Positions 1 to 10,358 are shown, counted from the stretch's first letter. The stretch: 64,000 nt of DNA from Ligula intestinalis (GCA_036362985.1 JAYGXS010000001.1:74318351-74382350), one strand, 5' to 3'. Notes: generated by a model from the letters alone, not told the origin. A program made the numbers and translations.

Positions 1-840
1 CAGATTCGTAACTGGCCTACAGCGACTAATGCGTCAGAGTTACGTAGTTTCTTGGGGCTGGCGTCCTATTGCAGGCGTTTTATGAAGGGTTTCGCACACA
101 TGGCTAAGCCTCTCTATAGGATGACCGAAAAAGACCGGAAATTTCCGTGGTCCACCGAGTGCCAAGAGGCTTTTACCAATCTCAGAAACACCCCATATTC
201 TGCACCACTCCTCTCACTCCCCAACCTCGAGCTAGGGACACCTCTTTTTATACTAGACACAGACGCTGGCTGTTTCACGATGGGCACCGTTCTCTCTCTC
301 GAAGGTAGCGACAAGGTCAAACACCCGGTCTGTTTCGCAAGCAAAACTCGCTCGCAAACCCAGTGCAATTATACCGTGTTTCGTCGAAAGATGCTAGCGG
401 TTGTCATATTCATAAGACAATTTAGGCACTTTCTGATAGGGCAACACTCTGTCCTTCGTACAGACCACCGTGCCCTAGAATGGCATGCATCCATTAAAGA
501 CCCCGAGAATCAAGTCACACGATGGCAGGAATTCCTGCAGGATTTCGACTTCAAATGCCAGTTCCGCCCGGGACGTAACCATGGTAATGCCGATGCCTTC
601 CCTCGCATGCTTACTAGCCCACCGACCGATAACTCAACCCCCGACCCGAGTGTGAACGCTATTTATATGTCCGAGCCTACCCGTCATACGTGGTCGACAT
701 CTCAAGGTAGCGACCCAGATACCGCAGTTGTGTACCATCATACATCGCAAGGGCTACAAAAACCAGCCGAGCGCGACATGAGAGGATGTAGCGAGAATGC
801 CCGCCTCCTACTGAACCAGTGGCCTAATCTTATCATCTAA
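1..840 (+). pseudogene. gypsy pol: RT thumb and RNase H region
   Basis: The frame is open from the window edge to the stop at 838-840. The start is typical of the RT thumb (SELRSFLGLASYCRRF), followed by an RNase H-like domain that would cut the RNA strand of the RNA/DNA hybrid. Visible RNase H landmarks are DTDAG, LRTDHRALEW and the closing NADAFPR. The catalytic Glu that normally lies in a TRKEML-like motif is replaced by Lys here (FRRKML), so the enzyme is predicted inactive. A linker of about 75 residues follows before the stop. Family assignment is secure; activity loss is inference. Confidence 0.8.
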
Positions 841-927
841 AATGATGTCTTATTCTGGCGTGACCCCCCAACCAACATCTACGCCTTGTAGTGCCAGGGT
901 GTCTCATTGAAGCTGTGCTGGGCACCC

Positions 928-1634
928 TTCATTCCAAGTTAGGTCAATGTGGCCAGCACAAGACTGAATGGGCGATCCGCGCGCGCTTCTGATGTGCTAA
1001 ATTAGGTAAAGCAATCCATCACTTCTGCCAATCCTGCCCGACATGTGCATCCTTCAAGCCACCCACCAAATCACCCCGAGCGCCGATGGAATCTATGATT
1101 ACCGGTTTCCCTGGGGAACGTATTGGCGTGGATATTATCGGTCCCTTACCAATATCGTACCGCGGTTACGAATTCATAGTAGTAATGATTGATTATTTCA
1201 CGAAGTTGGTTGAGGCTGTCCCCATCCTACGTCAAAACGTGGAGACAGTTGCAAGCACCATCACTCGTGAATGGGTCAATTGTTGGGGTTTGCCACTATC
1301 CTTTCACTCTGACTGTGGTTCCAATTTCAAGTCCCAACTTTCCCATGAGGTATGTGAAGTCCTCGCGGTCAACAAGACCCATACGACCCCATACCATCCT
1401 GAGGGCAACAGGTTGGTCGAAAGGATGAATCATACCCTCCTTAATCTTCTGCTCGCCTTTGCCCGGGACGGCCATCAAGAAGAATGGGATCTAAACCTAC
1501 ACCTCTGCCTCCTAGCTTACCGGGGTACGGTCCACTCATCTACCGGTTTCACACCCCACTGCCTGTGGATTGCACGCGAGCTACGCATTCTGACCGACTT
1601 ATGCAATCCCTTTTTGGCACCAAGTAGGACTTAA
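928..1634 (+). pseudogene. gypsy integrase (zinc region plus DDE core), broken
   Basis: In one frame from 928, with one stop at about 988, there is a degenerate HHCC zinc module: the second His of the expected LGH motif is Gln (LGQCG), while the Cys pair CQSCPTC is present. The integrase core follows (1086-1634) with GVDIIGP carrying the first Asp, HSDCGSNF carrying the second, and LVERMNHTL carrying the catalytic Glu. The C-terminal LAYRGTVHSSTGFTP is the usual end of the core. The chromatin-end domain is absent because the sequence is cut by LINE sequence near 1636. Confidence 0.8.
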
Positions 1635-1639
1635 TAAAT

Positions 1640-1705
1640 AAATAAATTTTATATTTTAGGCCCGGAGGGCCTCGTCACTGCAAACTTAGTGCTGTGGAAA
1701 AATAA
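1640..1705 (-). repeat. LINE family 3' terminal module, copy 1
   Basis: The AT-rich tail (TTTA repeats on the minus strand) is followed inward by the palindromic GGCCCGGAGGGCC and a conserved block, GCAAACTTAGTGCTGTGG on the plus strand. The block recurs nearly unchanged at 3780-3850 and in reverse orientation at 6805-6876. Such a conserved 3' hairpin is the expected recognition site for the element's own reverse transcriptase. Confidence 0.75.
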
Positions 1706-1807
1706 ATACAAATTTGGTAAATAATAATAATAATATGTTTATTATGCCAGTTTACAGGCAATTGTAAAGAGTTGGTAATGCACCTCTTGGGCGCCTTCCA
1801 ACACCTC

Positions 1808-1922
1808 GAAGACCGGAAAAAACCTAAAACAAACTCCCTATGTTGCAGCCAGTATTGGTTTTGTTTCAGGTTTTTTGTTTTGTCAATACTGGGCGAGATA
1901 GGGAGTTTGTTTCAAGTGAAAA
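1808..1922. repeat. Long imperfect hairpin in LINE 3' UTR
   Basis: AACAAACTCCCTAT near 1828 is perfectly complementary to ATAGGGAGTTTGTT near 1898, and inside these CCAGTATTGG pairs with CAATACTGG. Poly-A/poly-T-rich GGAAAAAACC-like ends extend the pairing further. The loop is T-rich. It lies in the 3' UTR of LINE copy 1; its function is unknown. Confidence 0.7.
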
Positions 1923-2177
1923 AAACCTGCCTTCAAAGGTATTATACAAACGGAATAAATGTACAGTTGTAAGCTGAGTTGACTCATCAGCAGGAGAACT
2001 GTTTTATATCGTTTAAAAACATTAGTTCCAGACGGAGAGGGTTGGCACAAGAACACAGTGTTCTCAGTCTTCCTTCAATGGTTGTCGGCAAAAGTTGCGC
2101 GCTATCGGCTGAAGGGTTAGCAGACTGCGGGCTGCTGCTTCAGCCGCATTATCTTCAGCAGTGAAGCCTGGCGGGGT

Positions 2178-3711
2178 TTAAAGTCCACGAACGCCATCAG
2201 AGTGAAAGAGAGATTCCACCGAGTCAGCACCCAAAATTCGTGAAAGTTGTCCTGAATGTAGAAAACTAGTTATAGCTCTCTTAAACATAGGGTAGTTTTG
2301 CTGGGTTTTAATACTTTTGGGCAGCTTATTCCAGATTGATATGGCATTTACTGAAAAGAATTGCCGGTACTTAACTGTGCGTGCCATAGGAAGAAATAAA
2401 AATACGTCTCGATGACTGGCGCGTCGAGAGTGCTCAAGCTGCCTTATTGTACTAAGAGGATTAAAGGTTTGACCATCAAAAAGTTCAAACAGTAAAAATA
2501 TACCCTTCTGCAATCGACGAAGCCATAGGGGATCCAGCTTTATAAGTTCGCACCTTTGTTGGTAGGTTAAGTTACGGTGTTCTGCAGTGAAAACTCTTCT
2601 AGTGAAGAAGTGCTGCACCGATTCTATTTTCTTCCGTTCACTAGTGCACAGAAGACTGAATAAGGGTGAGCAGTATTCAAGACTAGGTCTCACGTACATA
2701 TTATAAAGGCTAGTTCTAACCTTGATAGTCTTAAAATTTCTAAGGATAAATCCGGTGGTTCGGCGTGCTTTCGAGACTATCAGGGCACAGTGCTCTGACA
2801 AATTGAGACTATTAGAGTAGGATATGCCCAAATCCTTGATAACTCCTGGGACATTTAATTCGTGGCCGTCAATGCTTAATTCCGGTTGATGATCGTCGCC
2901 AACAACCATAACGGAACATTTGTGCCATGAAAGGGTGAGGCGCCATGTGCAACACCACTGGGCGAAGGCCTGAAGATCCTTTTTTATCAGCTCGAGCACG
3001 ATGTTGCGATCTGCCGGTTTATATCGATAAGCGACTTTTAAATCATCAGCGTACATGAAGGGTCTGCCATACTGAAAACAATCTGAAACGTCGTTGACAA
3101 ACAGGCAAAATAGGAGCGGACCCAGTACACTACCCTGTATAACTCCACTCCTCACATGCGTGAGGTTGGAGATAACATTGGAAAATTTTATTCGTTGTGT
3201 GCGAGCATCCAAATAGGAAGATATGAAGTTCAGAGGCTTGCTACCTATGCCGAAGGAGGCCAGTTTCAGAAGGAGGAGGTTATGATCGACCCGATCAATG
3301 GCCTTAGTAAAATCAAAATAGACGCTATAAGTGGCAAAACCGCTGTCTCTAGATTGCAGCACATAATCAAAGAAAGAGAGCTGGCAGGTGTCACAAGATC
3401 GTTTCTCGAGAAAGCCATGTTGAGCTGTACTGAGCAGGTTGTTCTCTGTCAAGTGACGCATCATCTTTTCTTTGATTAAGGTCTCCAAGATCTTCGATGC
3501 TGCGGGAAGTGTATTTATTGGCCTAAAGTTGTCGAATGATGTCGATCGGCCATGCTTGCGAATAGGCATTATGTGCGATTCCTTCCACAACGAAGGAAAG
3601 GTTTCGCTCTAGGAAAGGTTTCGCTCTAAAAATTACAGAAGGAACCCACAAATGTAGAAGGGGGGGGGGCAACACGAAGCCAGACCTGATCAGTGCCATA
3701 CCATCCTCCAA
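2178..3711 (-). pseudogene. LINE reverse transcriptase, C-terminal 470 codons open, N-terminus frameshifted
   Basis: Reverse transcriptase of a non-LTR element, copying its own RNA at a nicked target. Read right to left, motifs are FRPINTLPAASKILE (motif 0/1), STAQHGFLEKRSC (motif 2), YFDFTKAIDRVDH (motif A with the first Asp), GSVLGPLLFCLFVND (motif B) and MYADDLK (catalytic Asp pair). A thumb region ends in SIWNKLPKSIK. The 470-codon frame is intact, but upstream of 3590 the frame is broken by a perfect 17-base tandem duplication (3595-3611 and 3612-3628); RT-like residues continue in another frame to about 3711. No endonuclease domain is present. Confidence 0.85.
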
Positions 3712-3775
3712 AAGAAGCTTAACTCTGGTGATGGTAACGGAAACCCAAAGTCAAAAACTATTCCTAACAACATCT

Positions 3776-5115
3776 ATAAATAAATAAATAAATTTTATAT
3801 TTTAGGCCCGGAGGGCCTCGTCATTGCAAATGTAGTGCTGTGGAAAAATAAATACACAGTTGATTAATGCTGCTCTCCGTGAAACAACCACATAAACAGT
3901 GGGAGCGTTTAGTAGTGTTGATAGATTAATTCATATTCACCAACATATCGTCGTTTTAAAATAGTAGTCAACGCATGGTGAACTAAGGAGGAAGCAGTGA
4001 AAAAAATTCCTACCATTTAAGCTGCAGCGGAGTTCAGCGAACCCCCGCAAAAAAAAAAAAAACGAAGGAGAAAAAAACTGCTTCAAAAAAATTAAGGGGG
4101 TTGGTTGAGAGGATTGATTGTAGTGCAAATGAGACAGGACTGTTGATGAGAACGAATGAGGGTTGGAAACGCTTCTTGTAATTGGAGAAATCATATAACA
4201 GCAGAGGCTGTCGTTCACCATTATTACACCACCCGACTGGCTTCATGATCAACCATCAGGGAGGTGAGACCGGAGGAGGCCATCGCGGACAACAGGGTCG
4301 ACAAGAGAGTGAACGGCAGAGGTCACCTGATCATCAACGAAACGCCGGAGATGTGACCTTGTAGACTGCGGAGTTTAGCGACGAGTTGGCGAACATAGCA
4401 GAACCGCCAGGAGCATGACTAAAGACCACGAAGCCTATCGTCAGGGTTGTAAAACGGAGAATGGAGAAAACGGAAATGATGACTGGACAGAGAAGTGGAC
4501 GAAACATCGTTGCAAATATCACTCAAAGGAGGAAGAAATCGACATGTATGGAAAAAAAATTGATAAAAGCATAACCACCTCAGATACCAGGGGAACCCTT
4601 TTCAAAGTCCAAAAGTTGTGTGTTTGGGAAGGAGATGGATAACAAGGACTTTATATCTTCCGAAGTTAATTGTTTACGCAATTTGACTTTAAAAACTGCT
4701 AAGTTAGACGACAGTCTAATTTCGAGGGGAATATTATTCCAGAGGAAGGCATATTTGGAGGCAAAGAAGTGACAATGGTTCGAAGTGGAGCCTAAGGGGG
4801 GTGCAATAATCCTGGAGGAATTACGAGTGGCATAAGGTCTATCTGTGGGAATGAGAGCGTTGATTCGTGGAAGGTTAGGGGTAGAGTTAACGCGAAAGAA
4901 GAAACACAGGCCCGCTTTGAGTCTTCTGACCCAAAGAAATGTCATGTTCGCTAACTGACATCTCTCCGTATAAGAAATAGTGGATCGAGGAAGAGCGAAT
5001 ATTTTGCGAGAAAACACCCTCTGTACATTTTCAATCTTACCGCGGTCGGAAGCATTCATCATACCAAAGAGGGGGCAACAGTATTCTAGGATGGGTAGAA
5101 CATACATGCTCTTTG
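3776..5115 (-). mobile_element. LINE copy 2, minus strand, strongly 5'-truncated
   Basis: The 3' terminal module (3780-3850) is almost identical to copy 1. On the same strand at 4580-5115 there is the C-terminal end of the same RT family (SMYVLPILEYCCPLFG to FEKGSPGI). The 3' UTR between them is longer than in copies 1 and 3 and includes an A-run at about 4050-4070, so an insertion or a second fragment may be included. Homology to the family stops abruptly at about 5115. Confidence 0.7.
4580..5115 (-). pseudogene. LINE RT C-terminal fragment (copy 2)
   Basis: About 178 codons aligned in my reading to the thumb and C-terminus of copy 1 (LEYCSPLF versus LEYCCPLF; ERKKIESVQ versus DRGKIENVQ; LWLRRLQKG versus LWVRRLKAG) and to copy 3 at its end (FEKGPPGI versus FEKGSPGI). 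The palm with the catalytic Asp residues is absent, so this is a truncated insertion relic. The open frame continues to 5176, but the last 20 codons do not belong to the family. Confidence 0.8.
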
Positions 5116-5159
5116 ACAACCAACAACTCATCATAGATTTACTACAAAATGCACCAGCC

Positions 5160-5688
5160 GTTACTATGAAAACCACATCGCCTCACTCCCTATTTTTCTC
5201 GCGGGCAACAAACCTGCTGGAGTTTGATGGCCTCGTGTCACGGCTATCTGATTGTGGCTTCAAGACCCAGTTAGTATGTCTTACTTTTGTCCTTACACCC
5301 CTTAAAAGATTAACTGCCTGCTGAGTGTAGGAGGTAATACTATCGAGGACTTCACAGACGGGGCCTTCAAGGCCTTATTTGCCCACAATATTACGGCCGA
5401 ACTAACATACACCGGCGCTTATTTTGACAGCCCCAAAAGGGCTTTCGAAAAATCAGAACTCCACGCCCTAGTAATAGGTAAGTATTACTTTATTCCGATT
5501 CAACACTTCCTAATGCAGAAGTGGCATCCGCCTGGTGCCTGTCTAACAATTGTGACAGGGGTGGAATAAAGAAAGCCTTCATTAAGGCATTTAAAAAGGC
5601 CTATAAAAGGCATAACAGAGGTAAATATTTGATCCATAAACGCTCCAGATTTATTGATGAGTTAATGAAACACTTTCACGTACAGTAA
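5160..5688 (+). pseudogene. DUF4806-like gene fragment with a 41-base intron
   Basis: An open frame at 5160-5324 carries EFDGLVSRLSDCGFKTQL. After a stop and a frame change, 5330-5477 reads VGGNTIEDF..FKALF..TYTGAYFDSPKRAFEKSELHALVI. A GTAAGT donor at 5478 and an acceptor ending TGCAG at 5518 remove 41 bases and keep the frame into a Lys/Arg-rich end (IKKAFIKAFKKAYKRH) with a stop at 5686-5688. From memory of the family, the pattern (a Glu/Leu segment, then xGG, then LF, then GxxxxKxAF) resembles DUF4806, a domain of unknown function in invertebrate proteins, often repetitive. No start was found, and the two N-terminal blocks are out of frame, so a pseudogene is likely. Confidence 0.45.
5478..5518 (+). 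other. Predicted 41-base intron
   Basis: GTAAGT at the 5' side and TAATGCAG at the 3' side. Removal joins ATA-G to AA-GTG in frame and avoids the stop that read-through would meet. Very short introns are known in flatworm genes, and CFAP57 in this window has one of 36 bases. Confidence 0.5.
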
Positions 5689-6060
5689 TCGTTCCAGCAA
5701 TCATATATTTTGCCTTAATGGTTAATGCTATTTTTTTAGATTATCACGACCCGAACGACGACGATGGGCCCGGTTCATCCGCACGCACCGCGTTATGTAC
5801 CCACTAATTTTGAAGAGTACCGTTATAAATTTATAACAATCACTACTGAGCCAACTTACCTGTTTTTTGTACAATAACATTCTTATACGTTTTTTACAAA
5901 AAATATATCTTCCCATATCAAATGTCTTCAAAAATGTTATAGATTATCGCGTTTCGAAAAAAAGGGTGAAATGCGATGAAGGAGGTACCCCCTGTCCGGC
6001 GGAAAATGTAGGGTCTACATTGTGGACCCATTGTAGACGTCCCGTAGAATTCTAAAATTT
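5689..6060. other. No gene seen
   Basis: AT-rich sequence between the DUF4806-like fragment and LINE copy 3. It includes a short GTAGGGTCTACATTGTGGAC self-complementary stretch near 6008. Otherwise nothing is recognised. Confidence 0.6.
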
Positions 6061-6067
6061 GTCCACA

Positions 6068-6086
6068 TAGAATTCCCGCAGAATCC
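6068..6086 (+). repeat. Left target site duplication of LINE copy 3
   Basis: TAGAATTCCCGCAGAATCC, repeated at 6883-6901 with one change (C to T). Position immediately outside the LINE on both sides supports a target duplication. Confidence 0.6.
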
Positions 6087-6876
6087 TAATCTCCTTCCAG
6101 TTGACCGACCTTACGCCACTCGTAACTCTTCCATGATAATTTTACCACCCCGTAGCTCCACATCTAACCGTTTTCGCTTTTTTACCTCCAAATATGCTTT
6201 TATTTGGAACAACCTTCCTCTCGATATTAGACTGTCTTCTACACTGTCGATTTTTAAAGGCAAATTATATAAGCATTTAAATTTAGAGGAAATAAAGTCG
6301 TTACTGTCTGTTTCCTTTCCAAACACGCAAGTTGTAGATTTCGAAAAGGGTCCTCCTGGCATTTGAAGCTCTTCCCAGGATACTAAAATGGTTTCTAAAT
6401 ATGTTAGCATTTCCCTCTGCAGAGTCAAGCATCACTTCCAAGGGCTGTGAATTCTTCTCCGTTTTTGCAACCTTCGTTGTGGTCTCCGCGATTGGCTTTG
6501 GAATCTGGTGGGTCGCAACTCGATGACGTTGCCTTGACTTCTACTGCCTTCTCCTGCCTTCCGGATGACCCCTTCCTAACTCAACGATATATTATTTTTT
6601 CCCATGACCATAAACGTCCCGAACCCTCAACATGAGGTCCCAAACTAACCACATCAAACCCTTTTACCTATTAAGGCAGTTTTTTCTCCTAAACTTTTTT
6701 TGAACTCGGTGGCCCGCTGAACTCATCCACCGATCTAGGAGTTTTTTTTACTGCCGATGACAATTATTTATAAGAGTTCACTGCTTATCATTATTATTTT
6801 TATTTTCACGATAGCGCTAAGTTTGTAACGACAGGGGCCCTTGGGCCTTAAATATACAAATTATTATTATAAAGGA
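6087..6876 (+). mobile_element. LINE copy 3, plus strand, 5'-truncated, with target duplication
   Basis: Contains the last roughly 90 codons of the same RT family (6095-6366), a 3' UTR of about 500 bases, and the 3' module in plus orientation (GGGCCCTTGGGCC-type palindrome then an ATTATTATTATAA tail). It is bracketed by near-identical 19-base repeats, 6068-6086 and 6883-6901 (one mismatch), which look like the target site duplication of this insertion. Confidence 0.8.
6095..6366 (+). pseudogene. LINE RT C-terminal fragment (copy 3)
   Basis: Open frame ending at 6366 with FFTSKYAFIWNNLPLDIR, the last RT-associated motif (WN-LP), closing in FEKGPPGI. The family match continues upstream of the first Met (DRPYATRNSS), showing this is a cut-down copy rather than an independent small gene. 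Confidence 0.8.
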
Positions 6877-6882
6877 GTCCCG

Positions 6883-6901
6883 TAGAATTCCCGTAGAATC
6901 C
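6883..6901 (+). repeat. Right target site duplication of LINE copy 3
   Basis: TAGAATTCCCGTAGAATCC, partner of 6068-6086. A similar CCCGTAGAATTC also occurs near 6040, so the target region was itself slightly repetitive. Confidence 0.6.
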
Positions 6902-6916
6902 CACTTGCTATTAGGG

Positions 6917-7445
6917 TGTAGCAAATACCTTTAAGATGGCCTCAATTTTTGTTCATTTTGCACTATATCAAAGATGGCGGCGAACCGTGTCACGACTTGG
7001 GTATATCAAGCACACATAATCCTATTGGCTAACTGATCAGCTATTTTATGTCGGCGAGTTTATGCTATTGGCTATTGTATAAATTAAGCGTTCCCATTGG
7101 TTTAACCCCTATAATATGGACTTAACCCTGCTGTCGTTTCCTATATATAGACGGCCGTATGGAAGGTTGATCATCTCTCCAGGCAGCCGCCTCCAGACGT
7201 CTCCCAGAAGTCATCTCCGGCCAGGACCACGACCAGGACAGCCAATCAGCCCCGCCAAAGGACGAATTTCCTGATTGTTCCGATAGTTGTAGTCAGGACT
7301 AATAAATTAGTCCTCCAAGTAGAAGTAAAGTTTAAGCGTAGCATTCTTTGTTTGAACGGTGTTGTTCTTCTTTGGGTTTGGTTTGGTTGTTTTCATCGAG
7401 AAATCGCGTTCGTTGTTTTTTCTCGGGTTATAGTCGTACGAAATC
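6917..7445 (+). repeat. 5' LTR of gypsy element 2
   Basis: Begins TGTAGCAAAT and ends near TACGAAATC, about 529 bases. It carries promoter-like features: a TATATATAG box near 7141 and AATAAA at 7300-7305. The 3' copy at 11802-12154 matches it closely outside the assembly gap. Just downstream lies CGGTTCGCAACAAATTGGG, the region where a tRNA primer would bind; I did not identify the tRNA. Confidence 0.85.
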
Positions 7446-7494
7446 ACCCGTTGCTCGTCTCGGTTCGCAACAAATTGGGTTCATACGGTGTGAT

Positions 7495-8373
7495 ATGAAC
7501 GTCGACGACCTTCTCGCTCGTCTAGTAACGGCAATGGATAAGATGATTTCTCCTGCGTCAAGGACAACGTGGCCAAATAGGTTCTCGCCCTCAGGCAACA
7601 ACGACCTATGGGAAAGTCGCATGAAGACCTTCATCGAGACAATTGATGAAGTAAGCAGATCTGCGGTCATCCTCGAATGCGTGGACGACAAGGTGCTGAG
7701 CGTTGCTAGGGCCTGTAACATAACTTCAACAATAACCACGGCCACTATATTTAAGAGACTTAGACGAGAATTTGGCGAATCAATAACGCCATGGAACAGT
7801 CGTCAAACCCTTAGAACAAGGAGACAAATGACAGGAGAGTCAGTTGGCGAATACCAACGCCATCTCCGCGTGTACGCCCACAAAGCTTTTCCAGACTCCA
7901 GCTTCGCTGATCTGAAAACAAAGATTCTAGACATCTTTCTAGAAGGTGAAGCTAATGATGAGGTTAGGCGTGAGTTTGCTCGGAACACACCAACCACCAT
8001 CAAGAAGGCTCTAGAGTACGCCCAGCAAGAGAAAGTGGCCTTCATTGCCGTGCCCCAACGTGACGCTGTCCCACCGATGACTCGAGACATATTCGGTCCC
8101 CGGCCTCCAGCGACGGTTGGCGTCTACGCCACGAGACAGTGCCAATCCCATGAAATTGGCACGCAGACGGCTCAGTGGCAGATGAGTCCTCCCACGCAGA
8201 TGAATCCTTTACCGCCAACCTAATCATCCTACGGCTTCCCTCAACCGTGGCAGGGTCCTCCACAACCTCGGCATGGACCGCCACAGAATGTTGCTGGCTG
8301 GACTGGACTACCACAACCGACCTCTTCTTGGCGAGGCCCACAATCGCCCACTCCACGACGGAATTGGAGACAG
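7495..8373 (+). pseudogene. gag-like ORF of gypsy element 2
   Basis: Met at 7495 is the likely start because the longer open frame begins inside the LTR. The N-terminal two thirds look like a retrotransposon capsid domain (WESRMKTFIETI, then GESVGEYQRHLRVYA, then FLEGEANDEVRREF). A TAA at 8221 interrupts it, but the same frame continues as a Pro/Gln-rich tail to 8373. I see no CCHC zinc knuckle, which many gypsy gag proteins have; the tail is instead rich in Pro, Gln and Trp. The product would package the element RNA. Confidence 0.7.
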
Positions 8374-8499
8374 TAACGAGCGAGACAGAACCGCCCCCAT
8401 ATAGTCCAGTTGTTTATGTGATCACTCCAAGTGAGGACGAACAATCCGGTAAGTGCCTTTTGATAACTGATATGTGTATTACGAACATAGTTTCCACTT

Positions 8500-8815
8500 A
8501 GTCTTTCCCAGTTATTGATACTACTATAGGAAACTCTAAGTTACCATGCTTAGTTGATTCAGGGGCTAGGTGTTCCCTTATTAGGCTAGAAAAAATTCTT
8601 GAACTTCAAGCAAAGGTTAGATATTGCAGTAAGTCCAAAATTAGTCTGAAACGGCTTATGGCAACACCCTGCGACACAACGGCATAGAAGAACTAGAGCT
8701 TTTGTTTGATAGCATTACATATACACATACCTTTATTATTTGTCCAGATATCATTTGGAAATGTATATTAGGAGCAGACTTTTTACATGCTTTTGAATGT
8801 TAATTAGATTTTAAT
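8500..8815 (+). pseudogene. retropepsin-like protease of gypsy element 2
   Basis: LVDSGARCSLIR at about 8550-8585 is the aspartic protease active-site loop (D-S-G-A). After a frame change, CILGADFLHAFE at about 8760-8800 matches the conserved C-terminal I-L-G-x-D-F-L of this protease family. The reading frame is shifted between the two blocks and interrupted, so it is non-functional. Confidence 0.7.
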
Positions 8816-9114
8816 CTCAATTGCATACGTTTTTGTGATATTGAAATCCCCTTTATTATCGAGGCGCCACATATACTGGTCGAGGTTGACACGTTCCAGT
8901 TAGACGAATGTGTAAGGGGTTAGTTCCATCCTCGATCGATTCGGTTAGATCTACGAAGCTAGGTAATCCAATTCATGAGAAAAGGGACATTTTTATTGGG
9001 ACGGTCGATCGTACGGCCGAACCAATGCAGCTCATCACGAAATACATACGGTTATAGCCCAACCTATTTAGATTCCGCCTCGACGACAACCTATGTTCTA
9101 CCAGACACAGTTAA

Positions 9115-10358
9115 AGGCGATTATATGTGATATGATTGATCAAAAGATAACCAAGCCATCTAGCTCTCCCTGATCGTCTCCGGTCATTCCAGTCATGAAG
9201 AAGGACGGGACATAAAGACTATGCGTAGATTATCGTAAGTTAAACGAGGTCACGACTAAAGATTCCTTTCCGTTACCTCACATTGATGAAACTTTAGATG
9301 CCCTTTCGATTAATCGGGTGTTCTCAAAGTTAAATTAAGCTGCTGGATATTGGCAAGTAGAAGTCTGGCCGTCCGACCGTGAGAAAACTGCTTTCTCAGT
9401 CCCCCCTGGATTAAACGAATTCGAGACTATGTCTTTTGGTCTAGCTTATGCGCCTAGTACTTTCCAAAGGCTTATGAACCAGGTTCTAGCACAATTTATC
9501 CCGAATACCTGTTTAGTGTATCTTGACGATATCATTATTCTTGGAAATGATTTCGATGGTCATTTGCATAATTTGCGTAGGATATTCGACGGGTTGAAAC
9601 AGGCAGGTCTCACCCTTAAGCCGGCGAAGTGCGTACTCCTACGAGATAAGGTGAAGTTCTTAGGACATATCGTGTCAGCCTCGGTGGTCGAAACCAACAT
9701 AGATAAGGTTGCGGAAGTCCGCGAGTGGCTGACACCCACCAATGTGACTGAGGTCAGAAGTTTCACGGATCTCGCTTCCTACTATAGGAAGCTTGTTAAG
9801 GACTATGCACATATAGCTGCACCGTTAAATAAGCTCACGAAAAAGGGAGTTCGCTTTAAGTGGACACCCGAATGTGCAGCGAGCTTCAACACTTTAAAAG
9901 ACAACTTGTGTTCCAGTCCAATCCACGCATTCCCCGATGTTAGTCAACAGGCATGAAAATTCATACTTGACACAGATGCAAGTAAATTCGCAATTGGCGC
10001 TTTTTTATCACAAAGACAAGCTGATAAAACAGAGTGTGTTATCGAGTACCTAAGTCGATCCCTTAGCAAAGCTGAGAGGCGGTACTGTGTGACTAGGAAA
10101 GAGATGCTTGCCTTCGTCTTTTTCATTCAAGAATTTCGACCATTCCTACAGTACCGGAAGTTCATAGTTAGAACGGATCATAGCTCGCTAACATGGCTTC
10201 GTAATTTCAAGAACCCCAAAGGGCAAGTTGCGCGATGGCAAGAGCAACTAGCAGGCTATGAGTACGAATATTTATACCGACCGGGTCGTCTGCACATTAA
10301 TGCCGACGCCCTATCGAGGAAACCCTATAGACCGCACGGCAATTGTCCATTACCATAA
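9115..10358 (+). pseudogene. reverse transcriptase and RNase H of gypsy element 2
   Basis: Largely one frame. RT motifs: VDYRKLNEVT, FSKLN then a stop where the palm motif A should continue (AAGYWQVEV), FGLAYAPSTFQRLMN, catalytic YLDDIIIL at about 9518-9540, and the thumb VRSFTDLASYYRKL. RNase H follows with DTDASKFAIGAFLS, TRKEMLAFV (catalytic Glu present), VRTDHSSLTW and HINADALSR. Stops occur at about 9169, 9211, 9337 and 9954. The YLDD and RNase H catalytic residues remain visible, so decay is moderate. Confidence 0.85.

Larger units (their letters stand above)
1..1634 (+). mobile_element. Ty3/gypsy retrotransposon fragment 1 (pol 3' half)
   Basis: The window opens inside a gypsy-type pol gene. 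The order seen is end of reverse transcriptase thumb, RNase H, zinc-binding HHCC region and integrase core, the usual Ty3/gypsy order. No LTR is recognised downstream; the sequence passes directly into the 3' tail of a minus-strand LINE at about 1636. The left part, including the RT palm, lies outside the window. Stop codons and substitutions show it is dead. It is related to, but clearly different from, the gypsy element at 6917-12154. Confidence 0.85.
1636..3735 (-). mobile_element. LINE copy 1 (CR1/jockey-like), 5'-truncated
   Basis: A non-LTR retrotransposon on the minus strand. It contains most of a reverse transcriptase (2178-3590, with a shifted N-terminal extension to about 3711), a 3' UTR of about 540 bases, and a 3' end at about 1636 made of a GC-rich hairpin and a TTTA-type tail. 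The 5' part (endonuclease) is missing. The same 3' end appears at 3780-3850 and, on the other strand, at about 6800-6876, which defines one family with three copies here. Confidence 0.85.

Noticed and set aside
3156..3479. 107-codon plus-strand open frame
   Set aside because: Antisense to the LINE reverse transcriptase, no motif of its own.
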